DNA from: Anaerolineaceae bacterium
GTDB taxonomy: Bacteria; Chloroflexota; Anaerolineae; Anaerolineales; Anaerolineaceae
Direction of reading: 5' to 3'
NCBI GenBank assembly: GCA_016841445.1
Contig: JAENZD010000003.1
Span: 251,969-315,968 of the forward strand
DNA length: 64,000 nucleotides
The translations under genes were made by a program, and so were the position numbers. Of the stretch, positions 1-9,557 are shown piece by piece. The notes beneath the pieces were generated by a model, which saw only the letters and a list, made by a program, of their open reading frames with translations, had not been told where the DNA came from and ran no database searches. Position 1 is the stretch's first letter. Each line of letters begins with the position of its first letter.

Positions 1-1
1 A

Positions 2-571
2 GAGGATCACCCTTCATGGTCCCCGGATGGGGAGTGGATCTTATTTGATGCGGATTATGATGGCGATGGCTTTTTTGAGATCTATTCGATGGCAGTGGAT
101 GGGCGTGACCTCATCCGGTTAACAGAGGGACCGCATAATGACCAGTTTGGTGAATGGTCGCCTGATGGTAAGACCATTGCCTTTGCTTCCGATCGAAGCG
201 GAAATTGGGATATTTACTTGATGCAATCGGATGGAACTGGGCAGCAAGCTTTAACGGACCAGTCAAACTGGGAAGTGTTCCCAACATGGTCACCGGATGG
301 CGCGTGGATCGCATATGTCGGATTGGTTCCCGGCTCAGGTAATACGGATGTGTTCGTGATGAACACATCTGGCTCGTATTTATTCCAGGTTTCCAATGGT
401 TCTGGTTTTGACGAAAACCCGACCTTTTCACCAGACGGCAAATGGATTGCCTATCAGGCTCAAATGGGTGGTGATTTCGATATATTTGTCACAGCTTTCC
501 ATGGGGATGGGGAAACTTACGAGATGTTCTCATTTCCCTCAGATGAGCTTTGGCCTTCCTGGGGGCATTGA
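2..571 (+). CDS. TolB-like beta-propeller (WD40-like PD40 repeats) protein, C-terminal fragment truncated by window start
   Basis: Open frame from base 2 (EDHPSWSPDGEW...) into ORF 89..571; repeated WSPDGxWIAY/FSPDGKWIAY motifs. Confidence 0.85.
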   Translation, partial: EDHPSWSPDGEWILFDADYDGDGFFEIYSMAVDGRDLIRLTEGPHNDQFGEWSPDGKTIAFASDRSGNWDIYLMQSDGTGQQALTDQSNWEVFPTWSPDGAWIAYVGLVPGSGNTDVFVMNTSGSYLFQVSNGSGFDENPTFSPDGKWIAYQAQMGGDFDIFVTAFHGDGETYEMFSFPSDELWPSWGH

Positions 572-679
572 GTTGAACTCATCCATGATGTATCAGATTG
601 AGCGACAAAAAAGTCCTTGAAATATTTATCGAAAACTTGCATCATGAAGGAATTCCATGCATGGGAATTAAACACAAGG

Positions 680-773
680 CGGGAATGGATGGGAGTCGAA
701 CCCACCACGGCTCGCAACGCGACCCGACACCGGTGTTGAAGACCGGGAGGCCCACCAGGACCTAACCATTCCC
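680..773 (-). tRNA. selC: tRNA-Sec (anticodon UCA)
   Basis: Reverse complement GGGAATGG TTAGGTCCTGGTGGGCCTC CCGGT CTTCAAC ACCGG TGTCGGGTCGCGTTGCGAGCCGTG GTGGG TTCGACT CCCAT CCATTCCC G: 8-bp acceptor, 5-bp anticodon stem with UCA, long variable arm, 5-bp T stem with TTCGACT loop, G discriminator. Confidence 0.93.
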
Positions 774-904
774 ACCCATAAGAATATCTTTTCAACCTGT
801 GCTTGTCAACTGATATTGCTGGTAATAAAGCTTTAATTTCATTAAACATTGCTTAACAATGGAATCCGTGCTCAATGGTAAAATTTTTTACATGATTTGT
901 TAAT

Positions 905-2380
905 ATGGAGGTGAATAAAATTATGCCGGAGTTCACGAACACACCCGATTGGGTCAAGAACGCTGTTTTTTACCAGATTTTTCCGGATCGTTTTGCTAAA
1001 TCCGAATCGATTGAAAAACCAACTCATATTGAGCCCTGGGATTCTCCACTCACAAGATATGGCTTCAAGGGCGGCGACCTGCGGGGGGTGATTGAGAAAC
1101 TGGATTACCTGCAGGATCTGGGTATTACTGCGATCTACTTCAACCCGATCTTCGCCTCCACTGCCAACCACCGTTACCATCCCCATGATTACTACCAGGT
1201 TGACCCGATTTTAGGCGGTAACGATGCCTTCCTGGATTTGCTTAAAGCAGCCCACAAGCGGGGCGTTCATGTTGTGCTGGATGGTGTTTTCAACCATGCA
1301 AGCCGGGGTTTCTTTCAATTTAACCATATCCTCGAGAACGGAGATAAGTCACCCTACCTGGACTGGTTCACAGTCTATGGCTTTCCGCTGAATGCCTACC
1401 AGGGAAAACCCAATTACGCCTGCTGGTGGAACCTGCCAGCCCTACCGCAGTTGAACACCGAAAACTCCCAGGTGCGGGAATTTCTGTTTGGTATTGCTCG
1501 TCATTGGATCGAGCAGGGGATTGATGGGTGGCGGCTGGATGTGCCGTTTGAGATCAAGCACGAAGGGTTCTGGCAGAAGTTCCGCCAAATTGTGAAAACC
1601 GCAAACCCGAACGCTTACATTAATGGCGAGGTGCCCTGGGAAGCCCAGGATTGGCTGGGTGGTGATAGGTTTGACGGTGTGATGAACTACCAGCTGACCG
1701 CTGCCTTGGTGGGATTTTTTGGGGAAGGATTCCGCGATGATTCAATGGTAACCGGGATGATGGGGTTGGCTGATATCCCCGCCATGGATGCTGATGGTTT
1801 CGCCGCACGGACAAAGCAGCTTTTGGAGATCTACCCCCGACAGAATGCCCTGGCGCAGCTCAACTTGCTGGACAGCCACGACATGCCCCGTTATCTCACA
1901 ATGATGAGCGGAGAAAAGAAAGCACTTCGGTTGGCATTCCTGTTTCTAATGACATACCCGGGAGCGCCATGTATTTATTATGGAGATGAGATTGGGATGG
2001 AAGGGGGCCGGGATCCTGAGAACCGGGGTACCTTCCCCTGGGATGAGAGCGAGTGGGACCATAGCTTGCGTAATGACATTAAGAAATTCATCCGCATTCG
2101 CCACAATAACAAGGTGCTGCGGACGGGTGAATACGTGCCCCTTTTTGCAAAAGGCAGGCAGCTCCTCTTCCTGCGCTACCTGGAAGGGAAGCACATGCTG
2201 GTGGCGATCAACGCCGGAGACCAGCCCTGGGACTTAAATGTGCCTGTTGATTCGTATTTTACAGATAAAGCACAACTTAAAAATTTACTGGGTGGAGAAG
2301 GCGCAGTGATCGAAGAAAATCACCTGCGGAAATGCACCATTCCATCCTTGGAAGGTGCCGTCTTCAAGCCTGAAATTTAG
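905..2380 (+). CDS. GH13 alpha-glycosidase (neopullulanase/cyclomaltodextrinase-like)
   Basis: VFYQIFPDRF, GITAIYFNPIF, DGWRLDVP, LLDSHDMPR motifs; start possibly at 923 (MPEF). Confidence 0.9.
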   Translation: MEVNKIMPEFTNTPDWVKNAVFYQIFPDRFAKSESIEKPTHIEPWDSPLTRYGFKGGDLRGVIEKLDYLQDLGITAIYFNPIFASTANHRYHPHDYYQVDPILGGNDAFLDLLKAAHKRGVHVVLDGVFNHASRGFFQFNHILENGDKSPYLDWFTVYGFPLNAYQGKPNYACWWNLPALPQLNTENSQVREFLFGIARHWIEQGIDGWRLDVPFEIKHEGFWQKFRQIVKTANPNAYINGEVPWEAQDWLGGDRFDGVMNYQLTAALVGFFGEGFRDDSMVTGMMGLADIPAMDADGFAARTKQLLEIYPRQNALAQLNLLDSHDMPRYLTMMSGEKKALRLAFLFLMTYPGAPCIYYGDEIGMEGGRDPENRGTFPWDESEWDHSLRNDIKKFIRIRHNNKVLRTGEYVPLFAKGRQLLFLRYLEGKHMLVAINAGDQPWDLNVPVDSYFTDKAQLKNLLGGEGAVIEENHLRKCTIPSLEGAVFKPEI

Positions 2381-2401
2381 CTGTAATTATTGAGGGATAT
2401 A

Positions 2402-3409
2402 TTACGATTTTCGCTGGTCTTTTCGGGTGACCTTCAAGATTGCAATTTTCGTTGGGTGGTTGAAGGGGGAGGGGTCAACCGGCGGTGTGTCCACCACGGT
2501 TGCGGGATAGCCGGTGATATCGGGGGGGATGGGGATGATTTGATCGAAAGTCAGGTACTCACTGCGGCATAGTGCATCCAGTTCAGCCATAAAATCTGAT
2601 CCTGAAAGATAAAGGGCGTTATTGATTAACACCAACCAGCCTTGATGGGCAACCATTGGACGGACTTTATTGACCAAACGGGTCGTCTCGTTTTGCAGGT
2701 CGATCCTGCCGGCATTGGTCTGTGAGAAGTAGGGCGGGTCAATGATCACGATGTCGAAAAGCTTGTTCTCTTGACGGAAGCGGCCGGCAACACGGAAGTA
2801 ATCCCCGGGAAGGACCTTTAGCCTGTCATTGATAAGCTCATTTAAAGCCCAGGACTTCCGCGCAATATCCAGGAAATGGCGATTGAGATCCGTTTGGATC
2901 ACCTCTCTGGCGCCTCCCATTCCCGCAGCAACGCCCAAACTGCCGGTGTAGGCAAAGGTATTTAAAATCCTTGATCCGGAGGTGTTTTCCAGCAGCCAGC
3001 GTCGCAGATTGCGCGTGTCTGGGTAGAAACTGGCATCCTGGTTTATCTGCAGATCGAGGGCATACTGGACATTAAATTCTTGGATGGATGAATCCAGGAC
3101 TTCACCCCAGAGCAGTTTGCCATTTTTCATGTGCTGATCTGGATGATTTCGCTGTTTCAGCAGAATTGAGTTTGCCCAATGAAGGTGGTTTTTTACCCAT
3201 TCAGAAATTTCTTCAATTATTAATTGGGATTCGGATATTTCCCGATGATTAAGTATCACCAGCGTCTGTCCGTAGCGGTCCAGAACGACGCCTGGCAAGC
3301 CCTCGTAGAAACCGTTGAAAAGCCGGTAAACATTACACTCTTTTGCCGTTCCTTCTCGTTGCTGAAAGGCATTATTCATGCGAATTTTTAAGGTTTGATC
3401 CTGTTCCAT
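2402..3409 (-). CDS. class I SAM-dependent rRNA methyltransferase (RlmI-like)
   Basis: N-terminal PUA-like region, NTFAYTGSLGVAA, DPPYFSQ motif. Confidence 0.85.
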   Translation of the reverse strand: MEQDQTLKIRMNNAFQQREGTAKECNVYRLFNGFYEGLPGVVLDRYGQTLVILNHREISESQLIIEEISEWVKNHLHWANSILLKQRNHPDQHMKNGKLLWGEVLDSSIQEFNVQYALDLQINQDASFYPDTRNLRRWLLENTSGSRILNTFAYTGSLGVAAGMGGAREVIQTDLNRHFLDIARKSWALNELINDRLKVLPGDYFRVAGRFRQENKLFDIVIIDPPYFSQTNAGRIDLQNETTRLVNKVRPMVAHQGWLVLINNALYLSGSDFMAELDALCRSEYLTFDQIIPIPPDITGYPATVVDTPPVDPSPFNHPTKIAILKVTRKDQRKS

Positions 3410-3475
3410 AACTTGATTTTACCTCTAATGTCGTTTATAATAATTTAGGTAAGAATAAATATATATTTAATTGTG

Positions 3476-3501
3476 ACTAAATGATGATAAAATCATTTAG
3501 T
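3476..3501. promoter_or_regulatory. Perfect 10-bp inverted repeat upstream of ZIP transporter
   Basis: ACTAAATGAT-GATAAA-ATCATTTAGT ending ~25 bp before the ATG at 3526. Confidence 0.55.
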
Positions 3502-3525
3502 GTAAATTGATAAGAAAGGACAAAG

Positions 3526-4338
3526 ATGGTTGATTTCATTTCAAATTATTCGCCAATCATACAAGCTTTATTTGGCACATTGTTTACATGGGGATTGACC
3601 GCATTGGGATCAGGATTGATTTTCTTCACAAAAGAAGTCAGCCGGAAATTATTGGACGGCATGCTGGGGTTCGCGTCAGGTGTGATGATTGCTGCTAGCT
3701 ACTGGTCTCTGTTGGCACCCGCGATTGAGCTTTCTGAGAACTTACCTGTCCCATCCTGGTTTCCTGCAGCCTCTGGATTTCTTCTGGGGGGTGCGTTCTT
3801 GTTTGCTGTTGATAAACTTTTGCCTCATATGCACATTGGCCATGAAGGAGCGGGTTCTGAAGGACCCAAAACATCCTGGCAGCGCAGTGTGCTGTTGATC
3901 ACGGCTATTACCCTCCATAATATTCCAGAAGGCCTGGCGGTTGGCGTTGCCTTTGGTGCAGCAGCTGCCGGTGTTGAGGCTGCCAGTGTTGGTGCGGCTG
4001 TGGCTTTGGCGATTGGTATCGGTATTCAAAATTTCCCGGAAGGATTGGCGGTTTCAGCGCCGCTTCGACGGGAAGGATGGAAAAGAGGACGGTCATTTTT
4101 TTACGGTCAATTATCAGGGATGGTCGAACCGGTCGCCGGTTTACTTGGCGCTGCGGCAACTTTCTTTATCCGCCCTATCCTGCCTTACGCATTGGCATTT
4201 GCGGCTGGTGCAATGATCTATGTTGTGGCTGAAGAATTGATCCCCGAATCGAAAAGAGAAGGCCATTCCGATATCCCAACCATCGGTGTGATGCTGGGAT
4301 TTGCCGCAATGATGCTGTTAGATGTGGCTTTGGGATAA
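3526..4338 (+). CDS. ZIP family metal transporter (ZupT-like)
   Basis: HNIPEGLAVGVAFG and NFPEGLAVSAPL motifs, multiple TM segments. Confidence 0.9.
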   Translation: MVDFISNYSPIIQALFGTLFTWGLTALGSGLIFFTKEVSRKLLDGMLGFASGVMIAASYWSLLAPAIELSENLPVPSWFPAASGFLLGGAFLFAVDKLLPHMHIGHEGAGSEGPKTSWQRSVLLITAITLHNIPEGLAVGVAFGAAAAGVEAASVGAAVALAIGIGIQNFPEGLAVSAPLRREGWKRGRSFFYGQLSGMVEPVAGLLGAAATFFIRPILPYALAFAAGAMIYVVAEELIPESKREGHSDIPTIGVMLGFAAMMLLDVALG

Positions 4339-4407
4339 ATAGCATTAGACACGACAAATCGTTTATTAATTTTCAAATATGAGCACTTAATCAAAGCATT
4401 TCTATCA

Positions 4408-4588
4408 ATCCCTCACCCTGCGCTCTCCCTTGTAAGGCTCTACTGAGCCTTTACACTTCGCTGATCCGACAGGAAATCGGTCAGTTCGAAAGGTAGAGGG
4501 TTATTTAATTTATTTATGGGTGATAGTAAGAAATTTAACAGATCATCCTCTCCCACCTACGGGGGGAGAGGATTGAGGTGAGGGGGGT
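4408..4588. repeat. Degenerate MITE-like intergenic repeat with imperfect terminal inverted sequences
   Basis: CCCTCACCCTGCGCTCTCCC at left, GGGGGGAGAGGATTGAGGTGAGGGGGG at right; internal CTCTCCC...GGGGGAGAG hairpin. Confidence 0.4.
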
Positions 4589-4593
4589 AATTG

Positions 4594-5319
4594 TTATTTC
4601 CAAACCTGGTACAGCGCTAAATCGCCCGATTTCCCATCGGAATAGAAAACCTCAGCAACTTTAAAGCCTGCTTCCCTGGCAAGTTTAGTCAGGCTTTCAT
4701 CACTGAATGTGTGCACATAACGGATGCCGGGGATATCGCCTGCACGCCAGTCCAGCAAGACATCGCCCTCATCAACTTCCTCTGGATCGATCCCGACGGC
4801 TGACCAGGGCAGGACCCGCTTGCGCAGACGTGCGCTGTTCTGCCACTGCCAGACGGAGACAGCAACTCGACCATCGGGTTTAATCAGTTTTCTGAAATTC
4901 GCGATGGTCTTCTGGCGCAGGTTTTCCCCCGGGATATGATGTAAAACTGCAAATGAGACCAACCAGTCATAATTCTCCCTGTTGATCTGGTTCGGCCAAT
5001 CCGGAACAGCCAGGTCAGCCCATCTGAAGGTTATTTCTGCATTCTGGGTCTCATCAGTCAATCTTTTAGCTGCGGTCAGCAGCCCTTCACTCATGTCGAC
5101 CCCCAAGTAGTTCCCTGAAAATCCCTGTGAAATCAGCGACCGCGCAAGCGTTCCGTTGCCGCAGCCCACATCGAGGATGAACGCCTCTTTCACGAACCGT
5201 TCACTTAACCGCAAGACACCAGGCTGAACTTGTCCACGGGTCACGGAAAATGAAGGCGCAAAGCGATCATAGAACTGGCGGTTGATTTGGAGGAGCTTCT
5301 GAAAAGTTTCAGCCTTCAT
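4594..5319 (-). CDS. class I SAM-dependent methyltransferase, Trm9/ALKBH8-like
   Basis: FYDRFAPSFSVTR...LDVGCGNGTLARSL and C-terminal RYVHTFSDESLTKLAREAGF; start taken at 5319 because a terminator lies inside the longer ORF. Confidence 0.75.
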   Translation of the reverse strand: MKAETFQKLLQINRQFYDRFAPSFSVTRGQVQPGVLRLSERFVKEAFILDVGCGNGTLARSLISQGFSGNYLGVDMSEGLLTAAKRLTDETQNAEITFRWADLAVPDWPNQINRENYDWLVSFAVLHHIPGENLRQKTIANFRKLIKPDGRVAVSVWQWQNSARLRKRVLPWSAVGIDPEEVDEGDVLLDWRAGDIPGIRYVHTFSDESLTKLAREAGFKVAEVFYSDGKSGDLALYQVWK

Positions 5320-5360
5320 ATTGATACCAGTATATTGTAGAATGCTGCCTTTTGCCAATA

Positions 5361-5390
5361 AAAAAACCGGTGGGTTGCTGTCCACCGGTT
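5361..5390 (-). terminator. Rho-independent terminator of the M50 protease gene
   Basis: AACCGGTGG-ACAGCAAC-CCACCGGTT followed by T run on minus strand. Confidence 0.75.
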
Positions 5391-5409
5391 AATCGTATCA
5401 ATTTTCGTT

Positions 5410-6519
5410 CTAAACAGGTTTAACTGTTTCTTCAGGCGGCTGCTGGTTGTGCTTCTTCACTTGCTGGTTGAGCCACATGCGCTGCTGTACACTTTCGGGG
5501 GTGATGAATCCGATCAGCTCCCGGTCCACGGTCACCGGCAGCACCCGAACGGTTGAAAATTTAACAAAGGCGTCCACCAGGGGTAGATCAGGAGAAATTT
5601 TTTCCGGTTCGAGGTTAATACCCGAGTAAGCGGGAGCCCGGTCTCCGTAGCGCTCGATCGTCCGCAGTAAACTGCTGGCTTGAATGAACCCCAGGAAGTT
5701 CCCGTTGGAGACCACAGGGATGTAACGCTGCCCGGATTGCATCGCCAGTTGAAACACGCTGCCCAGGGGCTGGTTGGCGTCTACCTGAGTGTACTGGGTG
5801 ACCAATGCATCTCGAACGGATAAACCTTTGAGCCCTGCTTTGATTTCAACGCTTTGCGCTTCTGCCCCGGCACCGGACCAGATGAAGAAAGCGGTCAGGA
5901 CCAGCCAGGGATTGAAGAAAAATCCGGCTATTCCCAGCAGGAGGGCAAACCCTTTGCCAATGTTGGCAGCAATCCGGGTCGCTTTGACATGGGGTATCCG
6001 GGTCGCAAGTAAGGATCGCAGTACCCGGCCGCCGTCCATCGGGAAAGCAGGGATCAGGTTGAACGCGACCAGTGTCAGGTTAACAGAGAGCAGGCGCACC
6101 CAGAAGTTGCCCAGCAGGAGATCAACGCTGAGCGGCTGGAAGAAAAATCCTGAAACCAACAAACCAAAGAACAGAACCCCGGCTATCACGACATTGACAA
6201 GGGGACCTGCAATTGCGATTAACAGTTCTTCTTTGGGATCTTCCGGCATGCTTTCTAAACGGGCAACGCCGCCAATAGGAAGCAGCGTGATATCTTTTGT
6301 GGGGATATTGAAACGTTTTGCCATCAACGCGTGACCAAATTCATGCATGACCACAAATAAGAACAGCACGATGATGAACAGGATGTCCAATGCTGCAGAA
6401 GCAGCGGTCCCGCCGTTGGAAAAAGCTAAAAACCCGATATAAACCAATAAAAAGAAAAACGTCAGGTGTATTTTGAGATCGATCCCAAAGATTCGACCAA
6501 TATGCCATGACCATTTCAT
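5410..6519 (-). CDS. site-2 protease family (M50) membrane protein with C-terminal CBS region
   Basis: VVMHEFGHAL (HExxH), NLIPAFPMDGGRVLR motif, CBS-like tail. Confidence 0.9.
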   Translation of the reverse strand: MKWSWHIGRIFGIDLKIHLTFFFLLVYIGFLAFSNGGTAASAALDILFIIVLFLFVVMHEFGHALMAKRFNIPTKDITLLPIGGVARLESMPEDPKEELLIAIAGPLVNVVIAGVLFFGLLVSGFFFQPLSVDLLLGNFWVRLLSVNLTLVAFNLIPAFPMDGGRVLRSLLATRIPHVKATRIAANIGKGFALLLGIAGFFFNPWLVLTAFFIWSGAGAEAQSVEIKAGLKGLSVRDALVTQYTQVDANQPLGSVFQLAMQSGQRYIPVVSNGNFLGFIQASSLLRTIERYGDRAPAYSGINLEPEKISPDLPLVDAFVKFSTVRVLPVTVDRELIGFITPESVQQRMWLNQQVKKHNQQPPEETVKPV

Positions 6520-6668
6520 TTTTTCACCTCTTTATTCTTTATCTTTTTTGACTTTTACCAGTATCGTGCTTTTATATTAGATTTTTATTGCTGAAATGTA
6601 AAATCTTTGTAAATACTTTCGGAAGGAAATATTACAATTCGGGTTAAATCTGGGTAAAATTCACCCGT

Positions 6669-8300
6669 ATGAAAGCAGAAACCTGGAAAAAGAAACGCGC
6701 TTATACCGATGAAGATAAAGCATTTGCGCTGGCGATATTGAAGGATGTCTCAGAGGGAATGGACCTGCGTGACGCGCAGAGAAACCACCCAAAGTCTGAC
6801 GGCGGTGGGTTCATCCCCAAGCATGCCCTGGTGGCTGTATATTACGAGAAGGTTGAAAGCGGTGAGTGGGAGGAAAATGAACGCCTGCTGTCGAAGATCC
6901 GCATGAAACCTACCCGAACGCTTTCAGGCGTCACAACCGTGACTGTTCTGACCCGCTATCACCCCTGCCCAGGTGAGTGCATATTCTGCCCGCAGGAAGA
7001 TAAAATGCCCAAGAGCTACTTGAGTGAAGAGCCGGGTGCCAAGCGTGGTTTGGAGAATGCCTTTGATCCTTACCTGCAGGTGCACAACCGGATTGCTGCA
7101 CTCAAAGCGGTAGGACATACCACGGATAAAATTGAACTGCTGATCCTGGGAGGGAGCTTCAGCGCTTACCCCCTGGATTACCAGGAATGGTTCGTGAAGC
7201 GCTGTTTTGATGCGATGAACGGCGTGAACCCGGGGGATGATCCCGGCTTCGAAACCCTGGCTGAAGCCCAGGTGCGGAACGTACGCGCTGAACACCGCAA
7301 TGTAGGGCTGGTGATTGAGACGAGGCCAGACCTGGTGACACAGGAAGCCCTGAAGTGGTACCGCACCCTTGGCGTAACCAAGGTGCAGATGGGTGCGCAG
7401 AGCCTTGATGATCATATTCTGAAACTCAACAGGCGCGGCCACACCGCACAAGAAACCCTGGATGCCGTTGCGCTCCTGCGCTCAGGTGGTTTCAAAGTGG
7501 TACTGCATTGGATGCCAAACCTGTACGGCGCAACCCCCGAATCCGACAGGGAAGATTTCCAGCGCCTGTGGGGTGAGGGAAGTTACTGCCCCGATGAACT
7601 GAAGATCTACCCCTGCCAGCTTTTAGAACACACGAAGCTCTACGACCTGTGGCAGGAAGGAAAGTATGAACCTTATTCTGAAGGGACGCTGCTGAACCTG
7701 ATCGCAAATTTGAAAATTCATGTTCCGCGCTACTGTCGGATCAACAGGATCATCCGTGATATTCCATCCACTTATGTTGTAGCCGGCAACAAGAACAGCA
7801 GCCTGCGGCAGGACATCCAGCGGGAAATGACGCGACGGGGCACGCTGTGTGAATGCGTTCGGTGTAGAGAGGTGCGAGGGACGAAGGTCAACTTGGGAGA
7901 GGTTTCACTGCACGACATGATCTACTACCCAGCGAACGCAGAGGAACATTTTCTGTCTTTCGACACACAGGAGGACAAGCTGGCTGGTTTTTTGCGTTTG
8001 TCTCTACCGGAAGATACCCATGATTCAGGTATTGCGGACCTGGCGGGAGCGGCTATTATCCGTGAGGTGCATGTATATGGCCTTTCACTCGAAGTGGGCG
8101 AAGAGCGGATTGGGATTGCTCAGCACAGCGGCTTAGGGACACGCCTGATCGAAGAGGCTGAACAGATTGCGAAATCAAAGGGTTTTGAACGGCTGGCGGT
8201 AATTGCAGCTGTTGGTACAAGAGCATACTATGCCGGGCGCGGGTTTGAAATGGGGGAGATGTACATGGTGAAAACGCTGTGTAATCCGGGAATTGATTAA
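6669..8300 (+). CDS. Elp3-family tRNA uridine(34) 5-carboxymethyl synthase (radical SAM + GNAT)
   Basis: CPGECIFCPQ radical SAM cluster, ETRPD, C-terminal GNAT region (HSGLGTRLIEEAEQIAKSKGF). Confidence 0.92.
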   Translation: MKAETWKKKRAYTDEDKAFALAILKDVSEGMDLRDAQRNHPKSDGGGFIPKHALVAVYYEKVESGEWEENERLLSKIRMKPTRTLSGVTTVTVLTRYHPCPGECIFCPQEDKMPKSYLSEEPGAKRGLENAFDPYLQVHNRIAALKAVGHTTDKIELLILGGSFSAYPLDYQEWFVKRCFDAMNGVNPGDDPGFETLAEAQVRNVRAEHRNVGLVIETRPDLVTQEALKWYRTLGVTKVQMGAQSLDDHILKLNRRGHTAQETLDAVALLRSGGFKVVLHWMPNLYGATPESDREDFQRLWGEGSYCPDELKIYPCQLLEHTKLYDLWQEGKYEPYSEGTLLNLIANLKIHVPRYCRINRIIRDIPSTYVVAGNKNSSLRQDIQREMTRRGTLCECVRCREVRGTKVNLGEVSLHDMIYYPANAEEHFLSFDTQEDKLAGFLRLSLPEDTHDSGIADLAGAAIIREVHVYGLSLEVGEERIGIAQHSGLGTRLIEEAEQIAKSKGFERLAVIAAVGTRAYYAGRGFEMGEMYMVKTLCNPGID

Positions 8301-8659
8301 AGGGCACCAAAACCATTTAGGGTGTAGGGCGAGGTACGCCTCACCTTTATTTTGAGTTTAGGTTTTTAACATTCGGCGGTAAAAAGGTTGGACTCTTTCT
8401 TATTGGTAATTTCGTTTTGGTTCCTCTTTCGGAAACACAAAATTTCTTGGATTCGGCTTGCCGAACCCCTACAAAAATGGATTTCCTAATGTTACTAATT
8501 TATCACTCCATAATATTAATCCTTCAATGACCATCCAATCACCATTCACCATTCACACTTCATCCAATGGACATGCGTTTATCATAGTCATTACAGATGC
8601 TAACGAAAAGGATCCTCGAGTGTTATAATGATTAATAATGATCAAACAAGGAGTTTGAG

Positions 8660-9406
8660 ATGTATAACAATTCGAATCAATATACAGATGAATTGAACGC
8701 AGATCAGAGCCTGACTTCGCTCGCTGATCTCGCCTTTGACGATGTTTTTAAAGCTGTCATGCGGCGGGTTTACCTATGGATGGCATTGGGTTTGCTGGTT
8801 TCCGCAGGTGCGGCTTTAGCAACTGTGCTGACACCCCTTGGCAACCTGGTTTTCAGCAGCATATGGGTTTTCTATGGATTGATGTTCGGTGAGCTAGCAC
8901 TGGTGATGGCTTTGAGCGCTGGAATCATGAAGATGCACCCTTCGCTGGCTGGTGTGATGTTCTTTGCCTATGCTGCCTTGAATGGCTTGACGCTATCAGT
9001 TATTTTTGTGGTATACACGCTGGGCAGCATCGGGATGACTTTCTTCGTTGCAGCAGCCTTATTCGGTGCGATGAGCCTGATTGGCTACTCAACCAAAAAG
9101 GACCTCACCCGCTGGCGCAGTTACCTGCTGATGGGGTTAATTGGATTGGTACTTGCCTCCATCGTTAATATTTTCTTCGCCAGCTCAGGTCTTGATTGGG
9201 TGGTTTCAATTGTAGGCGTTCTGCTGTTCCTGGGATTGACCATCTATGATACCCAACGTATCAAGGTCATGACCGTTCAGACCATGCAGATGGGAGATGA
9301 AGCCGTAACAGCGAAAATGGGCATTTTAGGTGCCCTGCGGTTGTATTTGGATTTCGTCAACCTGTTCCTGTACCTGCTGCGGTTCTTGGGACGAAGACGG
9401 CGGTAG
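8660..9406 (+). CDS. Bax inhibitor-1/YccA family membrane protein
   Basis: Multi-TM, IYDTQRIK, ALRLYLDFVNLFLYLLRFLG. Confidence 0.9.
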   Translation: MYNNSNQYTDELNADQSLTSLADLAFDDVFKAVMRRVYLWMALGLLVSAGAALATVLTPLGNLVFSSIWVFYGLMFGELALVMALSAGIMKMHPSLAGVMFFAYAALNGLTLSVIFVVYTLGSIGMTFFVAAALFGAMSLIGYSTKKDLTRWRSYLLMGLIGLVLASIVNIFFASSGLDWVVSIVGVLLFLGLTIYDTQRIKVMTVQTMQMGDEAVTAKMGILGALRLYLDFVNLFLYLLRFLGRRRR

Positions 9407-9442
9407 GGTCAGTCATAAAATAAAAATAGAATAGTATTTAAT

Positions 9443-9474
9443 GGCGGGGTCAGATTTTGACCTCGCCGTTTATT
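9443..9474 (+). terminator. Rho-independent terminator after the BI-1 gene; IS200 element begins in or just after its T tract
   Basis: GGCGGGGTC-AGATTTT-GACCTCGCC then GTTTATT. Confidence 0.7.
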
Positions 9475-9557
9475 AACCCTTTAGGGGGTTGAGGGCGGAA
9501 CGCCCGAAACAGAAAACCACCGGCTAAGCCGGTGGAAGCCAAAGGCTTATAGAAAAG

